A stretch of DNA of 27,673 nucleotides from RGIG3009 sp045595445 (GCA_045595445.1 JAZOAK010000027.1:1-27673); one strand, 5' to 3'; positions 7,652-16,247 are shown, counted from the first letter of the stretch. The notes: generated by a model from the sequence alone, not told the origin. Translations and numbers: made by a program.

Positions 7652-7680
7652 AGTATGACATATAGAACGGAATTTGTCAA
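7652..7680 (-). promoter_or_regulatory. Promoter of the AraC gene
   Basis: Minus strand: TTGACA at 7675-7680 and CATACT at 7652-7657, spaced by 17 bp. On the opposite strand GTATACTATACT (7685-7696) offers a -10 for the divergent operon but no matching -35, consistent with activator dependence. Confidence 0.7.
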
Positions 7681-7727
7681 GCAGGTATACTATACTTGAC
7701 CTAATAGAAATTTAGGAGGCGGAGACA

Positions 7728-8741
7728 ATGAAAAAAATCAGAATCGCACAGATCGGCATTAACCGTTACAGCCACGCGCCGGATGTGTTTCACACATTGA
7801 GCATCCATCCCGAGCAGTTTGAGATTGCGGGATACGTGCTCGTAGAAGACGAGCGGGAGACCTGTGCCGCAAAGATCGAGAGCTTTTTTAAGGGATACAA
7901 AGAACTGACACTTGAAGAGGTCTTAAACGATCCTACCATTGAAGCGGTTACCGTGGAGACGGATGAGATCCACCTGCTCAAATACGCGCAAATGGCGGCG
8001 GATGCCGGCAAGCATATCCACATGGAAAAGCCGGGCAGTCAGGATTTGCCGGCATTTGAAAAGTTGATTGAAACCATGAGAAAGAGCGGTAAAGTGTTCC
8101 ACACCGGTTATATGTACCGCTATCATCCGTTGATCAAAAATGCGATTGAACGCGCCAAAGCGGGCGAGTTCGGCACGATCTACAGCGTGGAAGCCCACAT
8201 GAGCCGTTTGGACAACAAAGCCGCCAGAGAGTGGTTCGGCACGTTTAAGGGCGGTATGATGTTCTATCTCGGTTGTCACTTGGTTGATCTCGTGATGCAG
8301 ATCCAAGGGACGCCGAAAAAGATCATTCCGCTCAACACGGCAACGGGTATTGATGATATTCACACCGAGGACTTGGGCTTTGCGGTAATGCAATACGACA
8401 ATGCGGTGTCGGTTATCCGTATGGGCGGTACCGAGGTTGGCGGTTTTGACAGACGTCAGCTCGTGATTTGCGGTTCCAAAGGGACGCTCGAGATCCGACC
8501 GATTGAGATTTTCAGATTTGAGTTGCCGGGGCGGTATATGAACTCTTCCAAGCAAACCGAGTGGTCGCTGGACGAGAACGGTAAAACGGTGGTAACCAAC
8601 ACCGAATGCGAGCCGTTCCAGCGGTATGAGGATGTGTTGTTCTCCTTTGCTGCGATGGTATGTGGTGAAAAAGAGAATCCGTACACCTTGGATTACGAAC
8701 TGGAACTGTTCAAGACGATTTTAACGTGCTGCGGCATGTAA
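7728..8741 (+). CDS. Gfo/Idh/MocA-family oxidoreductase
   Basis: A 337-residue NAD(P)-dependent oxidoreductase. The N-terminal Rossmann fold begins with RIAQIGINRYS, and the family EKP motif is at Glu100-Lys101-Pro102. The C-terminal alpha/beta domain includes GCHLVDLVM with His184 and Asp187 in the usual catalytic/metal positions. These enzymes oxidise or reduce hydroxyls of sugars, inositols and sugar acids, or act in glycoside hydrolysis by transient oxidation. The start is supported by AGGAGG eight bases upstream. It is the first gene of a three-gene operon, 20 bases ahead of the SDR gene, and is probably activated by the divergent AraC protein. The substrate is unknown. Confidence 0.93.
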   Translation: MKKIRIAQIGINRYSHAPDVFHTLSIHPEQFEIAGYVLVEDERETCAAKIESFFKGYKELTLEEVLNDPTIEAVTVETDEIHLLKYAQMAADAGKHIHMEKPGSQDLPAFEKLIETMRKSGKVFHTGYMYRYHPLIKNAIERAKAGEFGTIYSVEAHMSRLDNKAAREWFGTFKGGMMFYLGCHLVDLVMQIQGTPKKIIPLNTATGIDDIHTEDLGFAVMQYDNAVSVIRMGGTEVGGFDRRQLVICGSKGTLEIRPIEIFRFELPGRYMNSSKQTEWSLDENGKTVVTNTECEPFQRYEDVLFSFAAMVCGEKENPYTLDYELELFKTILTCCGM

Positions 8742-8761
8742 TAAAAAGGAGTGTATCGATT

Positions 8762-9688
8762 ATGAATACCGGAAAGAACGTCTTGTTGATCGGCGGCGGC
8801 GGAACGCTCGGCAGTTACACGGCGGAGGAACTGCTGCGTCTTGGTCACCGCGTCGATATTGTTTGCTTGGAGGATATGGTTTCGGATAACGAAAACCTCA
8901 CCTACTATAAAGGCGAGGCGACGCTTGATTTCTTGAAAGAATTGTTTGCCGAAAAGCGGTATGACGGTATCGTGAACTTTATTCATTACAGCAACCACGA
9001 AGATTACAAACCCATTCACGCGCTCTTGACGAACAATACCGATCACTTGATCTTCGTGTCGTCGTATCGCGTGTATGCGGACGAGCAGCATCCCATTACG
9101 GAGGAGGCACCCCATCTCCTTGACGTGATCAAGGACGATGCGAAGTTCATTGCGACCGAGAATTACGCGTTGTCCAAATCCAAGGCGGAGCGTTTCCTTC
9201 ACGACAATCCCTATCCGAAAAACTGGACCATCGTGCGCCCCGTCATTTCGTCCTCGCACAGGCGCCTCGATATTGTCATGACCTCGCGCAACGACGTGGT
9301 GACGGCCGCGAAAGAGGGCAGAGCGCTCGATCTGCCGTTGCAGGCGAAAAACCTGACGGCGGGACTCGATTGGGCGGGTAACTCCGGCAAACTCATTGCG
9401 CATTTGCTGTTCAAAAAAGAGTGTATCGGTGAAGCGTACACCGTGTCTTCCGGTCAGAACTTGAAATGGAGCGAGGTTGCCGATATTTACACCGAGTTGC
9501 TGGGTGTACAATTCAACTGGGTACATACCGACTTCCCCGCCGATTCGTTCGGTTGGTATTACGACCGCGGTCTGGACAGATGCGTGGATTGTTCCAAGAT
9601 CCTCAAAGCCACGGGACTCGCCGCCGCCGATTTTACGAGCATGAAAGACGGTATTGCGATCGAACTCCGGAAGTTGGGCGCGATCTGA
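8762..9688 (+). CDS. NAD-dependent epimerase/dehydratase (extended SDR)
   Basis: A 308-residue protein. GGGGTLGSYTAEELL at residues 11-25 is the nucleotide-binding loop (a GxxGxxG variant), followed by a beta-strand ending DIVC. The catalytic pair Tyr135 and Lys139 is in ENYALSKSKAE, with VSSYRVY before it, as in extended short-chain dehydrogenases acting on sugars or nucleotide sugars. The start is ATG 8762, with AAGGAG ten bases upstream; a longer version beginning inside the previous gene has no support. The TGA stop overlaps the next ATG (TGATG), so translation is coupled to the MBL-quinone reductase gene. It probably acts on the same sugar-like intermediate as the Gfo/Idh enzyme (inference). 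Confidence 0.9.
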   Translation: MNTGKNVLLIGGGGTLGSYTAEELLRLGHRVDIVCLEDMVSDNENLTYYKGEATLDFLKELFAEKRYDGIVNFIHYSNHEDYKPIHALLTNNTDHLIFVSSYRVYADEQHPITEEAPHLLDVIKDDAKFIATENYALSKSKAERFLHDNPYPKNWTIVRPVISSSHRRLDIVMTSRNDVVTAAKEGRALDLPLQAKNLTAGLDWAGNSGKLIAHLLFKKECIGEAYTVSSGQNLKWSEVADIYTELLGVQFNWVHTDFPADSFGWYYDRGLDRCVDCSKILKATGLAAADFTSMKDGIAIELRKLGAI

Positions 9689-11283
9689 TGTGCGAGTTTT
9701 ATAAAGAAACAGACAGTATCCATCGACTGCGCGTGCCGTTTGAAGATCTGTATACCTCCGTGTTTTTGATTGAGGATGATCGGGGCGCCATACTGGTCGA
9801 TTGTGCAACCACGGCATACGACGTGGACACCTATATTGTGCCCGCGCTCGCAAAGCGGGGGTTGACGGTATCCGATATTACGGCAATTGTTATTTCGCAC
9901 GCACACGGCGATCACAACGGCGGTCTGACAAGATTGTTGGAGTTGGCACCCGATCTGACGGTGATTACCGACGTGAAAACGATCGGTGATGATCTTTGGA
10001 CGTGTCCGCTTCGAGGACACAGTGACGATTCCATCGGTGTTTTTGACGGACGGACGAACACCTTGATTTCCGCAGACGGATTACAAGGGGACGGTGTTGG
10101 CAAGTATCGGTGTTTCTTCAAGAAACCGCAGGACTACTTTCAAACGCTCCAAACCGTACGGCAGGATGAGAGAATTGAAAACGTGCTGTTCTCTCACGCG
10201 TATGAGCCGTGGTATGAGGATCGGGCGATGGGGCGTGCCCGTGTGATCGAGTGTCTTGACGACTGCTTAAAATTTGCAATAAAAAGGAACGTGATGAATA
10301 TGAAAGCGATATTGGTAAACGACGACAGATCCTTGCGCTGGGACGACGTGCCCACCGCTGTGTGCGGCGACGAGGATTGCCTTGTGAAAATTGAAGCGGC
10401 GGCGCTCAACCGCGCCGATCTGATGCAGCGCGAGGGCGATTATCCGCCTCCTGCCGGTTGCCCCGAGTGGATGGGTCTGGAAATTGCAGGTACCATCGTG
10501 GAGGTCGGCAAGGTGGCAAGCGAAAAATCCGATTGGAAAGTCGGGGATAAGGTGTGTGCGCTGCTTGGCGGCGGCGGATATGCCGAGTATGCCAACGTGA
10601 AATACGATATGCTGATGCCCGTGCCGAAAAATTGCTCCATGGTGGAAGCGGCGGCGATTCCCGAGGCATTTGCGACGGCATACCTCAATTTGTTTATTGA
10701 GGGTAAGATCAAGGAGGGCAACACGCTTCTTATGAACGCGGGTGCTTCCGGCCTTGCCAGTGTCATTATCCCCATGGCGAAGGCGTTTGGTGTCCGCGTG
10801 ATTACCACCGTGCTCTCGGACGAGATTGCCCGTTCCATTAAGCACTTAAATGCCGACCGTGTGGTCGTGACGACAAAAGAGGATATTTCCCTCGTTCTCA
10901 AAGAAGAACTGGAAGCGGGTCACGGCGTTGACGTCGCGATCGACTGCCTCGGCGGCGAGATCATGGGCAAGTGCATCCATTATCTCACGCACGGTGCCAG
11001 ATGGATCATGATCGCGGCGCTGGCGGGACAAAAGACGGAGATCGATCTGAAAAACATTTACGTTCGCAACGTGCGCATTGTCGGCAGTACGCTGCGCTCC
11101 CGTACACCCCAAGTGAAAGCGGAGATTTTAGCGGGTATCGTGCGCGACGTGTATCCGAAGATCGAAACGGGCGAGGTGAAGCCCACCATCTACAAGGTGT
11201 TGCCCATCACCGAAGCCGAAGCGGCTCACGACATTCTCTATCGCGGAGAAAATGTGGGCAAAGTCGTGTTGACGGTAAACTAA
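9688..11283 (+). CDS. In-frame metallo-beta-lactamase-fold / quinone oxidoreductase fusion
   Basis: A 531-codon reading frame with no stop between two full domains. Residues 1-202 are an MBL-fold hydrolase: HAHGDH with His71, His73, Asp75 and His76, then His111, Asp130 and His170, the complete two-metal ligand set. Residues 203/205-531 are a zinc-less medium-chain dehydrogenase of the NAD(P)H:quinone oxidoreductase (PIG3-like) type, with NRADLMQREGDYPPPAG and the dinucleotide loop NAGASGLAS. The junction looks like a former gene border, because AAAAGGAA followed by ATGAATATG is a good ribosome-binding site and start for the second domain. The cell may make a fusion, a separate reductase, or both. 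A one-base frame error hiding an MBL stop is the main alternative. Third gene of the operon; a terminator follows. Confidence 0.85.
   Translation: MCEFYKETDSIHRLRVPFEDLYTSVFLIEDDRGAILVDCATTAYDVDTYIVPALAKRGLTVSDITAIVISHAHGDHNGGLTRLLELAPDLTVITDVKTIGDDLWTCPLRGHSDDSIGVFDGRTNTLISADGLQGDGVGKYRCFFKKPQDYFQTLQTVRQDERIENVLFSHAYEPWYEDRAMGRARVIECLDDCLKFAIKRNVMNMKAILVNDDRSLRWDDVPTAVCGDEDCLVKIEAAALNRADLMQREGDYPPPAGCPEWMGLEIAGTIVEVGKVASEKSDWKVGDKVCALLGGGGYAEYANVKYDMLMPVPKNCSMVEAAAIPEAFATAYLNLFIEGKIKEGNTLLMNAGASGLASVIIPMAKAFGVRVITTVLSDEIARSIKHLNADRVVVTTKEDISLVLKEELEAGHGVDVAIDCLGGEIMGKCIHYLTHGARWIMIAALAGQKTEIDLKNIYVRNVRIVGSTLRSRTPQVKAEILAGIVRDVYPKIETGEVKPTIYKVLPITEAEAAHDILYRGENVGKVVLTVN
10284..10302 (+). promoter_or_regulatory. 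Internal ribosome-binding site and start of the quinone oxidoreductase part
   Basis: AAGGAA at 10284-10289 precedes in-frame ATGs at 10294 and 10300. The second begins the sequence MKAIL that is usual for this reductase family. Translation from here would give a free reductase of about 327 residues, the normal length for the family. Confidence 0.6.
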
Positions 11284-11298
11284 CACAAGACAAAAAAG

Positions 11299-11335
11299 AA
11301 CCGCCCGAGCGCATCCTGCGTTCGGGCGGTTTGTT
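11299..11335. terminator. Bidirectional terminator between convergent genes
   Basis: A 15-bp stem (AACCGCCCGA...) with one G/T pair and a TCC loop. TTGTTTATT follows on the plus strand and TTCTTTTTTG on the minus strand. It ends the Gfo/Idh operon and the lipoprotein gene. The same stem and loop recur at 16414-16450. Confidence 0.92.
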
Positions 11336-11337
11336 TA

Positions 11338-12627
11338 TTATTGCACGCTGAAGTTGACACCTAAAATGATATTGGTATCGATACTTCTATCTCTAAAGAA
11401 AATGCTATTGGATTTCGTTACCAGTATATATTCAAATTTAAATCCCGCATCAGCGTAGTTTATGATACATTCATAGGTATCTGCCAAGAAAAGACCTTCA
11501 AACGTTGAAACCAACTCGTTTGATGCAAAGTTAACGCTGCCGTAATCCCCCGCACCGTAGCGACCGATGATTTGGTTGGCATCCGTATCCGAAAAACGGT
11601 AATTGCCCCAGAAGATGTCATCGCCCACGTGGAAGATGTCGCGGGTGTGATTCCACATTCCGTAATCATTTTTTCTGAAAATGCTCTTTAGTTGCAAGGT
11701 GGTGGCATCGTAATAAAACAAGTCGCAGCCGCTGCTACCGGTTTCGCCGATATACAGCACGTTATCTTGTTTATTCAAATACAATTTGGGGAAATAAAAC
11801 GAGTAACCCTGGTCAGGGAGGATTTTTATCAGTTCATTGGTGGCGAGATTCTTTCTGTATACGTCGCAATGTTGATCGTGCTCCGAGTAATAAATATAGT
11901 TGCCGTCTATACAAAACGAGGACACCTCATGCTGAAAATACAGCGACGAGGTTTTCGTAAAGCTTGATTTTGAAAACACATCAATTCGGCACAAGTCGGG
12001 CAACGAAATATATATGGCGTCACCGATCAGATTGAGTTCTGCTGGTTTTCCGGCAAGCGGGACGTTACAGATTGCCGCCATCGTTTTCGAATCGATAACG
12101 ACCAAGCGATTGTTGCCGGATGTGATGACGTAGATCAGATCGTTCTCCGTTGTCCAATTTACCACGTCACCGTCGAGCTGATACAACGCAACCGTGGCTT
12201 TTATGGTTTCGGAATTGTTTTCTTCTTTTGCATTGTCTGTGCCTAACCATTTCATGTTTTCGGGCACGTCCATTTTTTCGGAGGTTGCTTTTTCCAAAAC
12301 ACCGTTATCGATGTTTTGGGCAATGGTCGTCTTGCTCGTTACCGTCGCATCGGGCGTACTGTTGGTGGAGGGGGTCTTGTCGACGGACGTGCTTTTGGTG
12401 CTTCGGGAAGTGCTACTGTACGTTGACCCGTCTTTCGTGCCGGTTGTGGCAGTCGATCGCGTTGATGAAGATGAGTGGTGTGTATCGCTCTCCCCTGAAA
12501 CAGCAGTTGTCGTATCGCTGCTTTGTGAGGTGGAATTTTCGGTCCCGGCGGGATTTTCCTTATTCCCACAGGCGGTCATGGAGATAACGAACACAAGACT
12601 TAAAATAAAAACCAACCATTTTTTCAT
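11338..12627 (-). CDS. Lipoprotein with Thr/Ser-rich linker and beta-propeller-like domain
   Basis: A 429-residue predicted lipoprotein. The N-terminal MKKW, hydrophobic stretch and SMTAC lipobox (Cys20) give membrane anchoring outside the cell. About residues 25-110 are almost pure Ser/Thr, a wall-spanning linker. The rest repeats the pattern 'aromatic-hydrophobic, Asp/Asn turn, label' (for example NGNRLVVID-like, GNYIYYSEHDQ, NVLYIGETG, DDIFWGNYRF), as in DUF5050/YVTN-type beta-propellers. I chose ATG 12627 because AGAGG lies eight bases upstream; the GTG nine bases earlier overlaps it. It has its own promoter but sits directly after the sigma operon and shares the lipoprotein-plus-linker plan. 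No enzyme motif is seen, and the function is unknown. Confidence 0.85.
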   Translation of the reverse strand: MKKWLVFILSLVFVISMTACGNKENPAGTENSTSQSSDTTTAVSGESDTHHSSSSTRSTATTGTKDGSTYSSTSRSTKSTSVDKTPSTNSTPDATVTSKTTIAQNIDNGVLEKATSEKMDVPENMKWLGTDNAKEENNSETIKATVALYQLDGDVVNWTTENDLIYVITSGNNRLVVIDSKTMAAICNVPLAGKPAELNLIGDAIYISLPDLCRIDVFSKSSFTKTSSLYFQHEVSSFCIDGNYIYYSEHDQHCDVYRKNLATNELIKILPDQGYSFYFPKLYLNKQDNVLYIGETGSSGCDLFYYDATTLQLKSIFRKNDYGMWNHTRDIFHVGDDIFWGNYRFSDTDANQIIGRYGAGDYGSVNFASNELVSTFEGLFLADTYECIINYADAGFKFEYILVTKSNSIFFRDRSIDTNIILGVNFSVQ

Positions 12628-12648
12628 AACGTTCACCTCTTTAGTTAT

Positions 12649-12677
12649 AGTATACCATGCGAGTGGTTGCGGTGCAA
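12649..12677 (-). promoter_or_regulatory. Promoter of the propeller lipoprotein
   Basis: Minus strand: TATACT at 12649-12654 and TTGCAC at 12672-12677 with 17-bp spacing, just before the Shine-Dalgarno sequence. This is a housekeeping-type promoter, not an obvious ECF-type one. Confidence 0.7.
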
Positions 12678-12728
12678 GATACAGTATGGATATTAACAGA
12701 TGCGAACACCGCGTCTTTATGTATCAAT

Positions 12729-14690
12729 TTATTGCAACAAAAAGGATGTACCGTTCAAAAAGTCGGGTGGGACGTCACTGTTTAAAAAAGGTTCAATGTT
12801 GAAAACTAACCTTCCATTTGGCAAAGACGGTGTGGCAATATCATAATAGAGCTGAATACGGCAATCTTTGCGATTAAACCGTGGGTACGAATACGTATAC
12901 AACATGATTGTATTGGGTTCACCAAGTCGCGAAATAACGTCGTCAAAGGTGGAGTCTTTGTTGATTCCCTCAAGTATTTCAAAATCGGGGCGGGTAGGAC
13001 TAATCAATAAATCCGGTGTTGAGTGATCATAAGCCGAAAAATCGACTTGTGTAATATAACAACTGTTAAAATCAGTGGAATCACCGTAAAAATTCATGAT
13101 GTAAGTATCGAACGACTTGCCGCTTGGTGAGCAAAAGAGCGCACCGCCCGATGAAGACGGTCTGTCAAAGATTTTTTCTTTTATGGTAAAGCCCAAGCTT
13201 AAAAAATCCGAAACCTTTATCGGCATCGTAAAGGTGATACCGTCGACCGTAACCTCGTAATTGGACACCTTATGACTGATGGATTTTTCCGTTTTTATAT
13301 CATAGGTATATACCGCAGAACTGAATCCGTCGCCGGACAAATCGCCGTCAGACCCTGATGTGAGATTGTAATTTTCAAGATCTATTCTTTTGGATGTTTC
13401 TCTGACAAAATCGTTATAATCCAGGATCTTACCGATGCGTTTGTTTTGGTCTGCTGCGGTTAATTTGTAGAAAACGTCCGACATGCGGGATTTGTTATCC
13501 AGATCGGTGATGTAAACAAAAGCCCTTTCCTGCTGCAACGTAAGCTCTCTGTCCTTTTTGCCGTTAAGATAAAAGTCGACGCTTACCGTATCAGCAAGAG
13601 TAACGCCGCCCGTGAGCTCCAACCGGATACAGTAGCCGAAGCGGTCGGTATGCAAAGCGGCAATTTTTTTGATGTGGTGATTGGTGATGACCGATTCGCC
13701 GTTATGGGTCTTGAACGCGAGTGCCGTATTGCTAACGGACGCTTCGCCGAACAAAACGGTGCCGTCTTCCAACACGACGCCGTTGTCAACGAAGGCGCTG
13801 TTAAATGCGAACAGACCCTCCAGCTGTGCTGCGGTAAAGGTTTGTTTTTGGTAGAGCACAAAGCTGAAACTGTCGCTCAGTCGGATGTCGTCTCCCACGC
13901 ATTGGGATTGCGTATTATCGCTAAATGGCAAACAGTTGATACCGAGCACCCTGTCGTTTTCAAAATACACGGTAAATTCGTAATTTTCCCGAGCAGGATT
14001 CTCCACAAGCTGATAGCCGCTGACATATTGATGAGTGGAAAAAGACATGGCGTTTTCCGTTTCGGTGATTTGGAAACAGGAATAATAGCGTTCACCTTTT
14101 TTAAAGGTGATCATATTGTGAAAATTATTCTTGGTGATGACCACCTCCACCGCGCCCGTGCTGCCGAGTTTGTTTGCCAAAAAACCGTGGGTGTCGTTTA
14201 GGGTCACGGTGAAATAGCTGTACATCGTGATCGTAAAAGCGGAATCGGCTTGAAGCGTCGTGCTTGCGAGCCGCACTACGCGGCGGTCGGTTTGGTTGCT
14301 CAACATGGTGACGGCGGGCTTTTCAAAGGACGAACAGAGAGTGGTCGTACGGCTTTTCGCAAGCGCTTGTTTGACGGCGTAGAAATTGAGCTTATCCAAA
14401 CTGTCGATCCGCGGCTTTTCGGTGGTGATCGATATGTCGTCGGAAACAGAGGGGGCATCGGTGCTCGACGTATCGGGATTTGTGGTGACGTTTGTGTTCT
14501 TCGGCGAAGCGTCACTCGACGATTGTGTGGAGGGCGGTTGCTTCGTGCCGCTTTTCGAGATGGACGTGGTGGATGCCGTTGTGCTTTCGGCAGGGATGCT
14601 GCTTGTATTGGGCGTGCTTTGACGGCTGTTGCAGCCCGCCGTGCACAGGAGTGTTATCACGACTCCGGCGGTAGCGATGAATTTTCTCAT
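12729..14690 (-). CDS. Large lipoprotein sharing the extracellular domain of the putative anti-sigma protein
   Basis: A 653-residue predicted lipoprotein with a signal peptide ending LCTAGC (Cys20). A Ser/Thr/Pro-rich linker runs to about residue 85. A first domain (about 88-300) aligns by eye with residues 120-330 of the upstream membrane protein: both have SLDKLNFY-type openings, GAVEVVITKNN, ITFKKGERYYSC and an SxHxYxxGxxxVxN pattern. The C-terminal 130 residues include INKDSTFDDVISRLGEPN, a pattern seen in small beta-lactamase-inhibitor-like/SmpA-type folds. The start overlaps the upstream stop by four bases (ATGA), with GGAGG seven bases before it. It is the third gene of the sigma operon and probably a cell-surface partner or decoy of the sensor (inference). 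Confidence 0.85.
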   Translation of the reverse strand: MRKFIATAGVVITLLCTAGCNSRQSTPNTSSIPAESTTASTTSISKSGTKQPPSTQSSSDASPKNTNVTTNPDTSSTDAPSVSDDISITTEKPRIDSLDKLNFYAVKQALAKSRTTTLCSSFEKPAVTMLSNQTDRRVVRLASTTLQADSAFTITMYSYFTVTLNDTHGFLANKLGSTGAVEVVITKNNFHNMITFKKGERYYSCFQITETENAMSFSTHQYVSGYQLVENPARENYEFTVYFENDRVLGINCLPFSDNTQSQCVGDDIRLSDSFSFVLYQKQTFTAAQLEGLFAFNSAFVDNGVVLEDGTVLFGEASVSNTALAFKTHNGESVITNHHIKKIAALHTDRFGYCIRLELTGGVTLADTVSVDFYLNGKKDRELTLQQERAFVYITDLDNKSRMSDVFYKLTAADQNKRIGKILDYNDFVRETSKRIDLENYNLTSGSDGDLSGDGFSSAVYTYDIKTEKSISHKVSNYEVTVDGITFTMPIKVSDFLSLGFTIKEKIFDRPSSSGGALFCSPSGKSFDTYIMNFYGDSTDFNSCYITQVDFSAYDHSTPDLLISPTRPDFEILEGINKDSTFDDVISRLGEPNTIMLYTYSYPRFNRKDCRIQLYYDIATPSLPNGRLVFNIEPFLNSDVPPDFLNGTSFLLQ

Positions 14691-15703
14691 AGAATATCCT
14701 CCCGATTTTCGCGTATAAAGAATTGTTCCAACTGGTCGATGGTGATGTATTGCTTTGTGAAAAGCACCACGCAAAAGTCCTCAACGAAGGTGACGGCGTC
14801 GGTTTTTTCGGCCGGTGAAGCACTGTTTTGCGGGGTGCACTCAAAGCCGATCACTTGTGCTCCGTCATAGTGTACGGTAAAGGTATAATTCTCCTGTTCG
14901 TAGTTTTTGACCACGGAGAATCCCTCGATATATTTGTGCGAGGAAAAATGGCGGCTCATTCTGTCGGAATCAAGATCGTGATCCTCGCCGTTGATAAGGC
15001 AAGAGTAGTAGTTGTTCTCTCGTTTGAAGGTTATGATCTGACCGAGTTCGTCCAGATCGTTTTGGGTGACCACGACCTCAACCGGTCCCGTGCCACCGAG
15101 TTTTTGCGCCAAAAACCCGTTTTCGTTATCAAGTTCGATCGTAAAATAGGTCACCATGGTGACGGTGAACACACGGTCTCGGTCGAGGGGATATTCCGCG
15201 TAAATGTCGTTCAGGAATCGAACGTTTGAGGATGCGGAACACATCATATTCATGCGGAAAGGCAGAAGTGAGGTTTCACGAATGATCTTTTTTGCCGAAT
15301 AAAAATTGATTTTATCAATACTGTCAATATGATAATCGTTTTCGACAGGCGGGGGATCGGTGGTGCCGCTTGAGGGGGATGACGGCTCACTTGTCGGCGG
15401 GGGATCGGTGGTACTGGTTGAGGGGGTTGACGGCTGCGAAGTGGGCGGGGTGGTTGACGGGGTATTTCCGTGGAACGTAGTAGTGTCTGTCTCCCCGTTT
15501 TGGGTGGCGGAGGGGGTATCCATCGGAACGTCCATGCCGTTTTTGCCGTTTTGCCACAACGCGAAGCTGACGAGCAAAACCACACAGCCGAAAAGTGCCG
15601 ACGTTATACAAACGGCGATTGCTCGATTTCTCGCTTTTCGCTTTTGCATATACTCATCGCGACGCTGAAAAACGATGTCGGCCATTTCCTTATAGCTCTT
15701 CAT
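14687..15703 (-). CDS. Single-pass membrane protein, probable anti-sigma factor
   Basis: A 338-residue protein. A short basic cytoplasmic N-terminus (about 1-23, MKSYKEMADIVFQRR...) is followed by one membrane helix (about 27-50), a Thr/Ser/Pro-rich linker (50-120) and an extracellular domain of about 210 residues. Its start lies inside the end of the ECF sigma gene (14-base overlap), with GGAGG nine bases upstream. That is the usual arrangement of a sigma factor and its membrane-bound inhibitor. I see no known anti-sigma (zinc-finger or RsgI) motif; only about 25 residues are available inside the cell to hold the sigma factor, which is unusual. The extracellular domain is shared with the next gene. 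The anti-sigma assignment rests on context. Confidence 0.78.
   Translation of the reverse strand: MKSYKEMADIVFQRRDEYMQKRKARNRAIAVCITSALFGCVVLLVSFALWQNGKNGMDVPMDTPSATQNGETDTTTFHGNTPSTTPPTSQPSTPSTSTTDPPPTSEPSSPSSGTTDPPPVENDYHIDSIDKINFYSAKKIIRETSLLPFRMNMMCSASSNVRFLNDIYAEYPLDRDRVFTVTMVTYFTIELDNENGFLAQKLGGTGPVEVVVTQNDLDELGQIITFKRENNYYSCLINGEDHDLDSDRMSRHFSSHKYIEGFSVVKNYEQENYTFTVHYDGAQVIGFECTPQNSASPAEKTDAVTFVEDFCVVLFTKQYITIDQLEQFFIRENREDIL
15348..15443 (-). repeat. 48-bp tandem repeat encoding a Pro/Thr/Ser linker
   Basis: Two consecutive 48-bp units (GGCGGGGGATCGGTGGT... at 15348 and 15396) and a decayed third copy lie inside the membrane-protein gene. Each encodes 16 residues rich in Thr, Pro and Ser with DPPP at one edge. 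The period keeps the frame, so copy number could vary linker length without harming the protein. Confidence 0.85.
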
Positions 15704-16247
15704 ACGCTAATCCCTCCTTATCAAGTGCAGATTTAAGAGATTGCTTGGCTCTGAAAATCAGATTTCCAACTTGTTTTTTGGATTTGTTCATTACCTGTGC
15801 GACCTCATCACTTGAGAAATGCTCAAAGTAGACGAGCCACAAAACTTGTTGGTATTCCGCTTTTAAGGTGGTTATGGCCTTATGTAGCAGCATTTTTCGT
15901 TCGCTGTTGATATATAGATTTTCCAGATTCGTTTCGTCTTTAAGGTGGGCTGCCATCTCTTCGACCGATATCGTTGCACGTTTTGAATTGTGTCGCAAAT
16001 AGTCGATTGCCAGGTTTCTTCCGATAGCATACAGCCACGTCTTAAAAGCGCTTTCGCCTTTGAATTTCGGCTTTTTAACAGCAAGCTTTAAAAAAGTCTC
16101 CTGTGTCAGATCTTCCGCAACATAAATGTTCTTGACATACTTGTTAACGTACAGGATCAACCCATCTTTGTATTCCTTAACAATTACCGTTAAGCCCTCG
16201 TCATCACCGCCGAGAAAACGGTGATAAGCATTTGTTCCAATATCCAC
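15690..16247 (-). CDS. ECF-type RNA polymerase sigma factor
   Basis: A 185-residue sigma-70-family protein with only regions 2 and 4. Region 2 (about 25-90) has the core-binding AEDLTQETFLKL and the -10-reading WLYAIGRNLAIDYLR. Region 4 (about 125-175) has LKAEYQQVLWLVYFEHFSSDEVAQVMNKS-type helix-turn-helix residues and ends LIFRAKQSLK. The start is GTG at 16245-16247, with AAGGG eight bases upstream. It is the first gene of an operon with the membrane protein and the lipoprotein. I expect it to be held at the membrane until a signal releases it. Its promoter looks housekeeping-type, so autoregulation is not evident from sequence. Confidence 0.94.
   Translation of the reverse strand: MDIGTNAYHRFLGGDDEGLTVIVKEYKDGLILYVNKYVKNIYVAEDLTQETFLKLAVKKPKFKGESAFKTWLYAIGRNLAIDYLRHNSKRATISVEEMAAHLKDETNLENLYINSERKMLLHKAITTLKAEYQQVLWLVYFEHFSSDEVAQVMNKSKKQVGNLIFRAKQSLKSALDKEGLAYEEL

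Noticed and set aside
9466..9687. Upstream extension of the MBL-quinone reductase frame by 74 codons
   Set aside because: It overlaps the end of the SDR gene in another frame. The coupled ATG at 9688 starts a normal MBL domain.
8693..9853. Open frame of 386 codons on the minus strand
   Set aside because: Antisense shadow of the SDR and MBL genes with unnatural composition.
14691..14774. Longer start of the large lipoprotein
   Set aside because: It would bury the signal peptide; ATG 14690 has a Shine-Dalgarno site and begins a perfect lipoprotein signal.
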